Shown here: positions 42,904 to 50,931 of the stretch, in pieces
How the letters are laid out: every line of letters starts with the position of its first letter
How positions within the stretch are numbered: the first letter of the stretch is position 1
Source of the DNA: Roseibium alexandrii DFL-11
GTDB taxonomy: Bacteria; Pseudomonadota; Alphaproteobacteria; Rhizobiales; Stappiaceae
Assembly (NCBI RefSeq): GCF_000158095.2
Contig: NZ_CM011002.1
Span: 1,379,228 to 1,443,227 of the forward strand
Direction: 5' to 3'
Length of the DNA stretch: 64,000 bases
Position numbers and translations under genes: made by a program
Notes under the pieces: model-generated
Seen by the model: only the letters and a program-made list of their open reading frames with translations
Databases searched by the model: none
What the model was told of the DNA's origin: nothing

Positions 42904-44492
42904 GCCGGTCCCTGCAACAGGACTTCAATGTCGACGAGATCACCCATCAACCGAAGGGCTTGGCAAAGTGGACACCGTTTGCCCTGTTCCAGATCAGCCT
43001 TTATTTCGGCCTCTGCTTTGTTGGGTTGACCACCTTTGAGAACGTCTTCTTCAGCCCGGCGACGAAACAGATCACCTTTGTCATCGGGATCCTCGGCATC
43101 TGGCGTTATGGCTGGTGGTTCACTCACGCCGTACGGGCGTGGATTTACGGCAAGTTTGTCTACCCGTCCATGCGGGATGCCGGGAAGAAAGTGTGGGATG
43201 ACGGCTGGCGCCCCCGCCACCTCCACTTCATGATGACCACCTACAAGGAACACCGGGATATCACGGAAAAGGTGATCCGATCGATCTGCCGCGAAATCCG
43301 GGACGCCGGTGTTCCGGGTACGATCTGGCTCGGCTCCGGCGACCGGTTTGACGAGGATCTCATTTCCAATCTTCTTGCCCGGGAATGGTCCGACCTTGAT
43401 GTGACCCTTCATGTCGTCCGGCAGAACCAGCCAGGCAAGCGTTTGGCAATTGGCCTTGTACTGCGCGCCATGAGCCGGGGTGACGTGGAAGACGACGACC
43501 TGATCATCTTCATGGACGGCGACTTCATTCTGGCCAAAAACGCTGTCGGTGCATGCCTGCCACTTTTCAAGCTCTACCCAGATCTGCAGGCCTGCACGAC
43601 AGATGAGGAAGTGCTTTGCATTGGCCCACGCTGGATTGCCAACTGGCTAACCATGCGCTTTGCGCAGCGCCGGCTGGCCATGCAATCCCACTCCCTCTCC
43701 GGCCGGGTTCTGACCCTGACGGGACGGATGTCCGTTTTTCGGGCGAACCATCTGACAAAGCTCAAGTTCATTCGCCTTCTGGAGGCAGATCATCTCGAGC
43801 ATTGGCTGTGGGGGAAGTTCCGTTTCCTGTCGGGCGACGACAAGAGCACCTGGTATTACATGCTCCAATCCGGCTGCCGCATGCTCTATGTGCCCGATGC
43901 CATGGGCTACACGGTTGAAGTCATTGAAGGCTCCGGCATGGACCGGATGGTACAGAACTTCCGCCGCTGGTCTGGCAATATGCTGCGCAATGGCTCTCGC
44001 GCCCTGGCATTGGGGCCGGGCCGGATGCCGTTCTTTATCTGGTGGTGCCTCCTGGACCAGCGCGTTTCCATGTGGACCATGCTGGTGAGCCCAGTGCTCG
44101 CGGTCTGCACCACGTTTCTCTATGACCCCTACTACATCTTCGGATATGTGGTCTTCATCTGCATAACCCGGATGCTGCTGTCGCTGTTTCTCTATCGCTA
44201 CGCCCGCAAAGTGGACCTCAGCTATCCGTTCATTCTATACTTCAACCAGCTGATCAACGCATCGGTGAAAGTCTATTGCATCTTCCGCCTGTCAAAACAA
44301 CGCTGGTCCAACCGCGGCGACCAGCGCGCAGGTGAAGGCGACGGACTGCTCGCCACCCTGCAGAACCTCATGGCGAGTTATCTCACCCTTCTTTACGTGA
44401 CGATGCTGTTTGTCGGTGTCTGCCTGATGGCCGGCCTGATCGAACCGCCGAGTGGTCTCATGATCGCCCACGTTCTCGGACTGCCGGCCTGA
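42900..44492 (+). CDS. alg8: Alg8-like family 2 glycosyltransferase (polysaccharide synthase)
   Basis: Alg8 is the membrane polymerase that adds mannuronate from GDP-mannuronate. The 530-residue protein has two membrane helices near residues 25-85, then a family 2 glycosyltransferase domain with DLIIFMDGDFILAKNAVGA (DxD), a TGRMSVFRA segment, and the R-x-x-R-W motif in VQNFRRWSGNMLRNGSRALA. Further membrane helices follow from about residue 375. This whole layout resembles Pseudomonas Alg8. The hairpin terminator begins at its last codons. Confidence 0.88.
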   Translation: MSRSLQQDFNVDEITHQPKGLAKWTPFALFQISLYFGLCFVGLTTFENVFFSPATKQITFVIGILGIWRYGWWFTHAVRAWIYGKFVYPSMRDAGKKVWDDGWRPRHLHFMMTTYKEHRDITEKVIRSICREIRDAGVPGTIWLGSGDRFDEDLISNLLAREWSDLDVTLHVVRQNQPGKRLAIGLVLRAMSRGDVEDDDLIIFMDGDFILAKNAVGACLPLFKLYPDLQACTTDEEVLCIGPRWIANWLTMRFAQRRLAMQSHSLSGRVLTLTGRMSVFRANHLTKLKFIRLLEADHLEHWLWGKFRFLSGDDKSTWYYMLQSGCRMLYVPDAMGYTVEVIEGSGMDRMVQNFRRWSGNMLRNGSRALALGPGRMPFFIWWCLLDQRVSMWTMLVSPVLAVCTTFLYDPYYIFGYVVFICITRMLLSLFLYRYARKVDLSYPFILYFNQLINASVKVYCIFRLSKQRWSNRGDQRAGEGDGLLATLQNLMASYLTLLYVTMLFVGVCLMAGLIEPPSGLMIAHVLGLPA

Positions 44493-44507
44493 TTGGCCGG
44501 CTTTTTC
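44483..44507 (+). terminator. Terminator overlapping the alg8 stop codon
   Basis: GCCGGCC (44483-44489) pairs with GGCCGGC (44495-44501); the alg8 stop lies in the loop, and TTTTTC follows. It marks the end of the alg44-alg8 unit. Confidence 0.8.
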
Positions 44508-44613
44508 AATTTGCAAAACCGCTCTTACACAATTGGTAAGTCGTACCTGTTTCCAAAAATGCAAATTCCTCACAAGTATGTGTTTTTGTTGATTTTATAA
44601 TTCAATAACCGAA

Positions 44614-44630
44614 TTGGCCCAGCTCTTGAA
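44614..44630 (+). promoter_or_regulatory. Sigma-54-like promoter of the SGNH-AlgK-AlgI unit
   Basis: TTGGCCCAGCTCTTGAA has a good -24 box and the right spacing, but GA replaces GC at -12. The start point would be near 44641. CAATTTGCAAAACC (44507) and CCAAAAATGCAAATTCC (44553) lie upstream as possible activator sites. Confidence 0.6.
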
Positions 44631-44667
44631 AGGATCCAGCCAAATGGATCAAACGAGGGCCACAGCT

Positions 44668-45936
44668 ATGAAGCTGAAACCGAAACTCTACACTGCTGCA
44701 TTGACCCTGACCGCGTGCCTCGCTCTGGCTCCGGTTGCATTCAACGGTGTCGTTGACGCTTACAACCACAACCAGATCGTCGATCTCGGTCTCGACAAAA
44801 CGGAAATCAGCGTCAAGGCGCACTACCCGCTTTACAAGATGATCGAGTATCCGCGCATCAAGGCGCCGACGGTTGTTCTTGGAGACAGCCGCGCCCGTGC
44901 ACTTCAGGACAAGTACTGGCAGGAACTCGGACGCGACGATGTCTACAATTTCGCCTATGGCGGCGCGACCGTTTTTGAGATTTTCGACACCTTCCAGTAT
45001 CTGAAGGAAAACGCAGAACTGGAAACGTTGATCGTCAGCCTTCCGCTTCGGTCCATGGATGCCCGGTTCAAGGGCGGCATGAACCGCGTACCGGAAGCGA
45101 TCTCACTCGCAAATGATCCATTCGGCTATTACACGAACTGGTTTGTTGCCAAGATCGGTTGGGCGCTTTTGCAGGACCGTTACCCGCAGGTCTTCGAAGC
45201 GGTCGAGAAGTTTGCGCTGTCCCCCATTTCGGAAGCGAAGGCCGCTGAACTCAGCAGTCTTGAAACGCTCTCCGTCGACGCGCTGCTAGACCCTGCCCTA
45301 TGCGACGAGTGCACCCTGCAGACCCCGAACGGCACTCTGATCCTGCCGGCTGTTTATCACGGCCGCGGGCTTGGTCTGGGCCACTGGGCGCGCTACTGGC
45401 CGGATATCGCGCTTGACCGCGACCTGCCCTCTCTCTTCGCCAAACAGGTTGGCACCAATGGCGCAGCTGACTGGCGGCGGTTCAAGCAATCAGAAGATCT
45501 GTGGGCGATGGTCGAAGAGATTGCCGCCTGGTGCGACGAAAACGATGTCGAACTCATCTTCTTCATTCCGCCGACGATCTCCGAGATGCAGCAACGCATC
45601 AATGACTTCGGACTTGCTGCCGCAAACCACAAATTCCGTGATCGGCTTTCAAAACTTGCGCCCGTCGTGGACATGGATTTCGACACGGGTTTCACCCGGG
45701 ATCTGAAGAATTTCACCGACGCCTATCACTTCGGCTCCAACCCGGCCCGCAAAATTGTCGGCGAACTGCTGCAAGTCATCGATAGCGACAAGGAACACGT
45801 CAAAACGGCGATGGATCGCCGGGCCGATCTCGCTTGCCCGGTGCGTGCGGACGACATCACCCAAACCCATAACGAAGGCACCCTTCAACTGATCGAGGGC
45901 GCATCCTGCAGAATCTGGAGGCAAACCAATGGCTAA
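44668..45936 (+). CDS. Secreted SGNH-fold protein (AlgJ/AlgX-like acetyltransferase)
   Basis: This is probably the periplasmic O-acetyl transfer protein of the polysaccharide. The ATG at 44668 has GAGGG 8 bp upstream; an ATG at 44644 is almost on the predicted transcript start. Of 422 residues, the first 25 or so are a signal peptide (LYTAALTLTACLALAPVAF). The SGNH block I is VVLGDSRARAL (nucleophile Ser) and block V is DAYHFGSNPARK (Asp and His), which makes the catalytic triad complete. AlgJ and AlgX share this arrangement, but overall similarity is not high enough to choose between them. It precedes an AlgI-like membrane acyltransferase in the same unit. Confidence 0.72.
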   Translation: MKLKPKLYTAALTLTACLALAPVAFNGVVDAYNHNQIVDLGLDKTEISVKAHYPLYKMIEYPRIKAPTVVLGDSRARALQDKYWQELGRDDVYNFAYGGATVFEIFDTFQYLKENAELETLIVSLPLRSMDARFKGGMNRVPEAISLANDPFGYYTNWFVAKIGWALLQDRYPQVFEAVEKFALSPISEAKAAELSSLETLSVDALLDPALCDECTLQTPNGTLILPAVYHGRGLGLGHWARYWPDIALDRDLPSLFAKQVGTNGAADWRRFKQSEDLWAMVEEIAAWCDENDVELIFFIPPTISEMQQRINDFGLAAANHKFRDRLSKLAPVVDMDFDTGFTRDLKNFTDAYHFGSNPARKIVGELLQVIDSDKEHVKTAMDRRADLACPVRADDITQTHNEGTLQLIEGASCRIWRQTNG

Positions 45937-46144
45937 GGCGAACAAGACCCTGGAAGAAGCCCTGATTTGCGTAACCGGTTTTGTGATTGGCGCCATTGCC
46001 GCCTCAAGCTTCACCGCGATGCCTGAAACCACTGCTGTGGAACCAAACCGCATTGATTGGCTGTTTGATCATGCTGAGCCCATGTACCGGCGAACGTCGA
46101 CCGAAGGGGATCAGCCGAGCTTTGAAATGGAGTTGCTGAAATGA
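45929..46144 (+). CDS. Small membrane protein in exopolysaccharide operon
   Basis: I do not recognise the family. The 71-residue protein has one hydrophobic segment (LICVTGFVIGAIAASSFTAM, about residues 12-31) and a soluble acidic tail with WLFDHAEPMY. It overlaps the SGNH gene by 8 bp and the Sel1 gene by 4 bp, so all three are translationally coupled. It might be a membrane partner of the acetylation or secretion machinery. Confidence 0.65.
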   Translation: MAKANKTLEEALICVTGFVIGAIAASSFTAMPETTAVEPNRIDWLFDHAEPMYRRTSTEGDQPSFEMELLK

Positions 46145-47367
46145 CCCGCAAGCCATTGAACCGAAACATTCTAAAAGCAGCCTTTGTCGCTGCGATCATC
46201 GGTGGGGCCGGCGCTGTCGCCCTCTCCGGCGATGCGGTTCGCCCGGCAGCAAAGGCCGAGCGGATCGATCCCACGATCGAGGAAATGATCAAACAGGCCC
46301 GCGGCCTTCAGAAAGTCGGCCGCTGGGAAGCTGCCGCCGATCTCCTGACACAGCTTGCCAGCGATGGTCATCCGGTTGCTCTTTACCACCTGGGCCGGGC
46401 CTACAAGAACGGCTGGGGCGTTGACGCGGACCTCGACCAGGCACGCCTGATCTTCATGGAAGCCGTGCGCTACTCCTTCGCTTATCGCGGCGAGACGGCT
46501 TATGAGCTGGGACGGCTGTTCCAGCGCTCGTCCGGCGAACGGTGTGCGGAAATCGCCCTGCAGTGGTTCCACAAGGCCCTCGGCTGGGATTACCCGAAAG
46601 CACACGTTCAACTCGCAAAACACTATGAGCGCGGCATCGGCACAGAGCGGGATCTGACCCTCGCCTTTCATCATTACGAGAAAGCTGCGATTGCCGGATA
46701 TCCATCGTCAACCATCAACTACGCCCGGATCCTTTTGAACGGCCGTTACGGCTCTACACCCAACCCGGAACAGGCTTTGTTTTGGGCTGAGCGCGCCATT
46801 GCCGGTCTTGAAAAGAAAGCCCGCGACGGTTCTGCAAGCTCAGCCAAAACGCTGGGCCGGCTCTACCGGGACGGCGAGTTCATGACAGCGGACCGGGCCC
46901 TTGCCCGCGACTGGTTCCTGCGCTCTGCGGACCTCGGTGATGCCGGTGCCATGCACGATCTGGCGCTGATGATGCTGGCGACCTCCGACGATAAGGGCTC
47001 CGTACAGGAAGCTCTGAAGTGGCTCCGCCTTGCCGCTAAAGCAGAACACGGCGGTGCCCTCACCGGCCTTGCCCGCCTGCATCTGAAGGAAAAACATGGC
47101 CTCGATGCCGATGCAGCTGTCGAGCTCCTGGAGCGCGGAGTGGCTGCCGGCCACCCGGGTGCCATGGAAGAGCTTGGCCGCCTTTATGCAAAAGGCAAGC
47201 TTGTCGAGCAGGACCGGACCAAGGCGTTCGAACTTGCCCGGAAAGGTGCCGACCGTGGCCACCAGGGCAGCGCTACTCTGCTCGAAGAGCTTCAGAAAAC
47301 CGACGAAGCAAATCTCACCATTCTTCTGCGGAGCACTCCGCAAGACACCAGCAACAAGGAGGGCTGA
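46141..47367 (+). CDS. Sel1/TPR-repeat scaffold protein (AlgK-like)
   Basis: AlgK is the TPR scaffold that connects the alginate synthase to the outer-membrane porin. The 408-residue protein has one N-terminal hydrophobic segment (AAFVAAIIGGAGAVALSG, residues 13-30) and then at least eight Sel1-like repeats, for example PVALYHLGRAYKNGWGVDAD, PKAHVQLAKHYERGIGTERD and PGAMEELGRLYAKGKLVEQD. Unlike Pseudomonas AlgK there is no lipobox Cys, so it is probably a membrane-anchored or secreted periplasmic protein. Its place between the acetylation genes and alginate-type partners supports the scaffold role. Confidence 0.72.
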   Translation: MTRKPLNRNILKAAFVAAIIGGAGAVALSGDAVRPAAKAERIDPTIEEMIKQARGLQKVGRWEAAADLLTQLASDGHPVALYHLGRAYKNGWGVDADLDQARLIFMEAVRYSFAYRGETAYELGRLFQRSSGERCAEIALQWFHKALGWDYPKAHVQLAKHYERGIGTERDLTLAFHHYEKAAIAGYPSSTINYARILLNGRYGSTPNPEQALFWAERAIAGLEKKARDGSASSAKTLGRLYRDGEFMTADRALARDWFLRSADLGDAGAMHDLALMMLATSDDKGSVQEALKWLRLAAKAEHGGALTGLARLHLKEKHGLDADAAVELLERGVAAGHPGAMEELGRLYAKGKLVEQDRTKAFELARKGADRGHQGSATLLEELQKTDEANLTILLRSTPQDTSNKEG

Positions 47368-47370
47368 GTC

Positions 47371-48879
47371 ATGGTTTTCAGTTCCCTGGAATTCATCTAC
47401 CTGTTCCTGCCGCCGGTCTTTATCGGTTACCTCGTGCTCCGTCACTGGGGCTGGGAAAACGGCATTATCTGGTGGCTCACCATTGCCTCGCTGGTGTTCT
47501 ACGCTTGGTGGACCCCGGTCTATCTGCCCCTTCTTTTGGGTTCTGTCGTGATCAACTACGGTTTTCACCGGGTGCTCCGGCAGGTCCGGGACAAGTTCAT
47601 CCTGATCGCGGGCATCGTCTTCAATCTCGCTCTGATTGCCGTGTTCAAATATGCCGACTTCTTTATCGGCAACGCGAATCTGATTGCCGGCGCGGATATC
47701 CCGATGCTGAACCTGGTCCTGCCTCTGGCGATCTCGTTCTTCACCTTCCAGCAGATCTCGTTCCTGATCGACACCTACAAGGGCGATATCATCAAGTGCG
47801 ACTTCGGCCGCTACATGCTGTTCGTGGTGTTCTTCCCGCAGCTGATCGCCGGTCCGATCGTGATGCAGAAGGAAACCATTCCGCAGTTCAAGCTGCCGGT
47901 GTTCCGCAACAAGCTCGTCCTGAACCTTGCGGTTGGCAGCACCCTGTTTGCCATCGGCCTCTTCAAGAAGATCGTGCTGGCGGACGGCATCGCACCGTAT
48001 GCCAACCAGGTCTTCTCCCTTGCCGAGACCACAAATGGTGTTCCGCTGGAAGCTGCCTGGATCGGAGCACTTGCTTACACTTTCCAGCTCTACTTCGACT
48101 TTTCCGGCTACTGCGACATGGCACTCGGCCTGGCCCGCCTGTTCGGCATCCGCCTGCCCGTCAACTTTAACTCGCCCTACAAGGCAACCAGCATCTCCGA
48201 CTTCTGGCGCCGCTGGCACATCACCCTGTCGCACTTCCTCAGGGACTATCTCTACATCCCTCTGGGGGGCAACCGCAGTGGTCCGATCCGCCGCTACTCC
48301 AACCTCATGATCACCATGCTTCTTGGCGGTCTGTGGCATGGGGCAAGCTGGACCTTCGTCTTCTGGGGCGGTTTGCACGGTGCCTATCTGGCGATCAACC
48401 ACGGTTGGGATGCCCTGTCCAAGAATGGCTATGTGCCCAATGTCCTGCCCCGTCCGGTTGGTAACCTCCTGAGCCGCGGCATAACGCTCCTTGCCGTCGT
48501 CGTTGCCTGGGTGTTCTTCCGCGCCGAAAGCTTCACCGGCGCAAGCAACATCATCCACGGCATGACCGGCTTCTCCACCGTCTATGAGCCGAAGCTCTGG
48601 GAAGGCGCCCTGACCGGCACCATGCAGGTCTGGGCCATGATGATTGCTCTTGCAGCCATTGTCTTCCTTCTGCCGAACGCCATCGAGTTCACCGAGAAGT
48701 ACAACCCGGTGCTCGGATTGAAGAAGCTGGTTGCACAGCGCCGCTCGGAAGGGTTCCTGCCGGTGCGCTGGCAGCCAACCACAGGCTGGGCCCTTGGTGT
48801 CTCGGTCCTGTTCGGACTTGCGCTGATCCAGACCTACCGGCTCGCAGAAATGACCGAGTTCATCTACTTCAACTTCTGA
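47371..48879 (+). CDS. algI: AlgI-like MBOAT O-acetyltransferase
   Basis: AlgI is the membrane protein that passes acetyl groups to the periplasmic acetylation proteins. The 502-residue protein has many membrane spans, the start SSLEFIYLFLPPVFIGYLVL, the MBOAT core TSISDFWRRWHITLSHFLRD and YLYIPLGGNRSG, and the catalytic His in MLLGGLWHGASWTFVFWGGL. The match to AlgI is strong, though related MBOAT proteins acetylate other polymers too. It starts 3 bp after the Sel1 gene with an AAGGAGGG site. Confidence 0.9.
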   Translation: MVFSSLEFIYLFLPPVFIGYLVLRHWGWENGIIWWLTIASLVFYAWWTPVYLPLLLGSVVINYGFHRVLRQVRDKFILIAGIVFNLALIAVFKYADFFIGNANLIAGADIPMLNLVLPLAISFFTFQQISFLIDTYKGDIIKCDFGRYMLFVVFFPQLIAGPIVMQKETIPQFKLPVFRNKLVLNLAVGSTLFAIGLFKKIVLADGIAPYANQVFSLAETTNGVPLEAAWIGALAYTFQLYFDFSGYCDMALGLARLFGIRLPVNFNSPYKATSISDFWRRWHITLSHFLRDYLYIPLGGNRSGPIRRYSNLMITMLLGGLWHGASWTFVFWGGLHGAYLAINHGWDALSKNGYVPNVLPRPVGNLLSRGITLLAVVVAWVFFRAESFTGASNIIHGMTGFSTVYEPKLWEGALTGTMQVWAMMIALAAIVFLLPNAIEFTEKYNPVLGLKKLVAQRRSEGFLPVRWQPTTGWALGVSVLFGLALIQTYRLAEMTEFIYFNF

Positions 48880-48892
48880 CCGGAGACAGCTG

Positions 48893-50797
48893 ATGCGCTC
48901 GCTCTTTCTGACACTTGCCTTCTCAACGGCCCTTTGTGCCGGAACACCAACACCTTGGGCCGCACCGGAAGGTGCGGCTCAAAACTCCCTTCTGGTTCTC
49001 CCTGCTCAAGGTCTCGAAGTCGACCTGACCAGCGGAGAAGTCACCCGCAAGGGCGTGACCGAACAGTGCCTTGAAACCGTATCTATGGCCGGGTCCAACC
49101 TTCTGGTTGTCGCGAAGAACCCTGGCGATGACAAACCGACCGTCTCGGTGGATGGCATGATCCGGGAGCTCGGCGGCCCTGATCAGGATGGCGCGCGCCT
49201 CGGCACCATTCGCCTCGCCCGCGATGGATCATTGGTCCACATGCGCACCTGGAAGACCGGCGACAAGCATACAGAGCTGCTTCAGGACGGCGTGGTTCGG
49301 CTATCGTTCAAGCGCGGCACACTCGCGAAACTGTTACGCTTTACTGAAGACCAGGCGCTTTTGCTGGTCACCCGGCAAGGCAAACCGGCGCAGCTCGTTC
49401 GCCACAAACGCGGCGCGGACGGCCGTATATCAAGAGAGCCGGAGGTCCTGCTCGACTTTGCCAGTTGCACGCCTGACCGTGTCGTGATCCGAGGCGATAT
49501 CCTCTGGGCCCGTATGGCGTGTAGAGACACCGAATCCGCTGGGATCTATCGGGTAGACCTGACGAACGGATCCATTGAAGCCCCGGTCATGGCGGATGAA
49601 ACCACGAACTTCATTACGCTTCCACGCCCCGACCGGCCAGACGGCGAAGCCGTTCTGACGGTCTCGGGTTCTCCTGCCGGTATGAATTTCTACTATGCAG
49701 CGACCGGCCTGCTTGCCGCGCAGACCGGCGAGGTGCGTGCCTGCTCGTCGGATGCGGAAGGCCTGCAGAGCTGGAACCAGAGCTACCGGCTGCGCGCCCT
49801 CGCCGCTCTTTACGAAAAAACCGGCGATCCTGTTTTTGCGGCGCTTGCCCGCAAGTCGATCCGTCTCACTCTCGCCGCCCAGGACGGCGTCAACGGGCGT
49901 ACGACAGACCAAAATCCTGCCTGCGGCTGGAGTTCTACGATCTACGCGACAGACACGAACGATCGAATGACCCTGATGATCAATCAGGCGATGATTGCCA
50001 ACAGCCTTGCAAAAGCATGCGAAATCCTTGGCGAAGGATGCACGGAGGTTCTGGCAGACAGGATTACCGAAACTCACGCATGCCTCGCGGATACATACGA
50101 GCCGGATTTCGATGCTACCGCCGGGCTCTACCGAATAAACAAGGACATCGATTTCAGGTTCAAGGGCAGCATTGCTCCCTGGAACTGGCAAGTCTCCATG
50201 GCCGGTTTACTGAAAGACCTGCCCGATCCTGCCCTGAAAACCCGGAGTGCATCCATTCTGGAAGGCTTTTATGACGAATGGAGTGCAGATGAAAATGGCG
50301 CCCTGTTCCGCTACTGGCCAACATCTGCCTTAGAAGACCGTGATGGCTCACCGTCCAAACGCGCCGGGGAACGTTACGAAGATACAGGACACGCCGGGAT
50401 CTCACTGCTGAGTGCAGCCGAATTCCCTGATCTGATGACCGGTAACCATCTTGCCGCGCTCAAAAGCCGGGAAGACTTCCTGCTCACTTTCGGCGCCGAA
50501 ACCCCACGCGATCTTGATGGAGCAGGACCGGTCGGGCCCCGATGGTTCCCTGCAGGCGGTTGGTCCTCCGTACCGTCCGAAGCGTTCAAGAAACGATTTG
50601 CGGGCCCCGTCCCCGGCGTTCAGTCGGCCGACACGGTCTTTGCCTATGCAAACCTCTTTGATCCTGATGCGGAATTCCAGCTCACGCTCAAAGTTCACAG
50701 TTGCAAAGACAGCTGCAAGCCGCACCGCACCTATACCTACAAAAGCTGGCAGGCCTTCATGCAGGATAATCCGTTCTACAAATTGCAGCCGGGGTGA
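48893..50797 (+). CDS. Secreted protein of unknown function, possible (alpha/alpha) barrel enzyme
   Basis: The family was not recognised. The 634-residue protein has a signal peptide (LFLTLAFSTALCAGTPTPWA). The first half (about 25-270) looks beta-rich, with repeated segments such as TRKGVTEQCLETVSMAGSNL. The second half (about 275-560) looks like helical hairpins: YRLRALAALYEKTGDPVFAA, MINQAMIANSLAKACEILGE and APWNWQVSMAGLLKDLPDPA. This layout is seen in (alpha/alpha)-barrel lyases, hydrolases and glucuronyl C5-epimerases. Place in the operon suggests it modifies or trims the polymer, but no catalytic residues can be assigned. It follows algI by 13 bp. Confidence 0.6.
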   Translation: MRSLFLTLAFSTALCAGTPTPWAAPEGAAQNSLLVLPAQGLEVDLTSGEVTRKGVTEQCLETVSMAGSNLLVVAKNPGDDKPTVSVDGMIRELGGPDQDGARLGTIRLARDGSLVHMRTWKTGDKHTELLQDGVVRLSFKRGTLAKLLRFTEDQALLLVTRQGKPAQLVRHKRGADGRISREPEVLLDFASCTPDRVVIRGDILWARMACRDTESAGIYRVDLTNGSIEAPVMADETTNFITLPRPDRPDGEAVLTVSGSPAGMNFYYAATGLLAAQTGEVRACSSDAEGLQSWNQSYRLRALAALYEKTGDPVFAALARKSIRLTLAAQDGVNGRTTDQNPACGWSSTIYATDTNDRMTLMINQAMIANSLAKACEILGEGCTEVLADRITETHACLADTYEPDFDATAGLYRINKDIDFRFKGSIAPWNWQVSMAGLLKDLPDPALKTRSASILEGFYDEWSADENGALFRYWPTSALEDRDGSPSKRAGERYEDTGHAGISLLSAAEFPDLMTGNHLAALKSREDFLLTFGAETPRDLDGAGPVGPRWFPAGGWSSVPSEAFKKRFAGPVPGVQSADTVFAYANLFDPDAEFQLTLKVHSCKDSCKPHRTYTYKSWQAFMQDNPFYKLQPG

Positions 50798-50931
50798 GGC
50801 CCGACTGCAACCAAGACCTGAATCTTCCGTTCTTTCCATAAAGCGAAATTTTACATCCTATGGCCAAACTACCTTCAGGAAGCAGCCGAAGTGTTTTGAA
50901 TTCGCAAAACGCACCAGCCAGGGACAAATCC

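Noticed and set aside
46840..48558. Long open frame on the minus strand, 572 codons
   Set aside because: It lies opposite the Sel1 and AlgI-like genes, has no signature and low-complexity charged composition; it is a codon-bias shadow.
50785..50815. Sigma-54-like GG...GC upstream of the histidine kinase
   Set aside because: Spacing between GG and GC is 7 or 12 bp, not 10.
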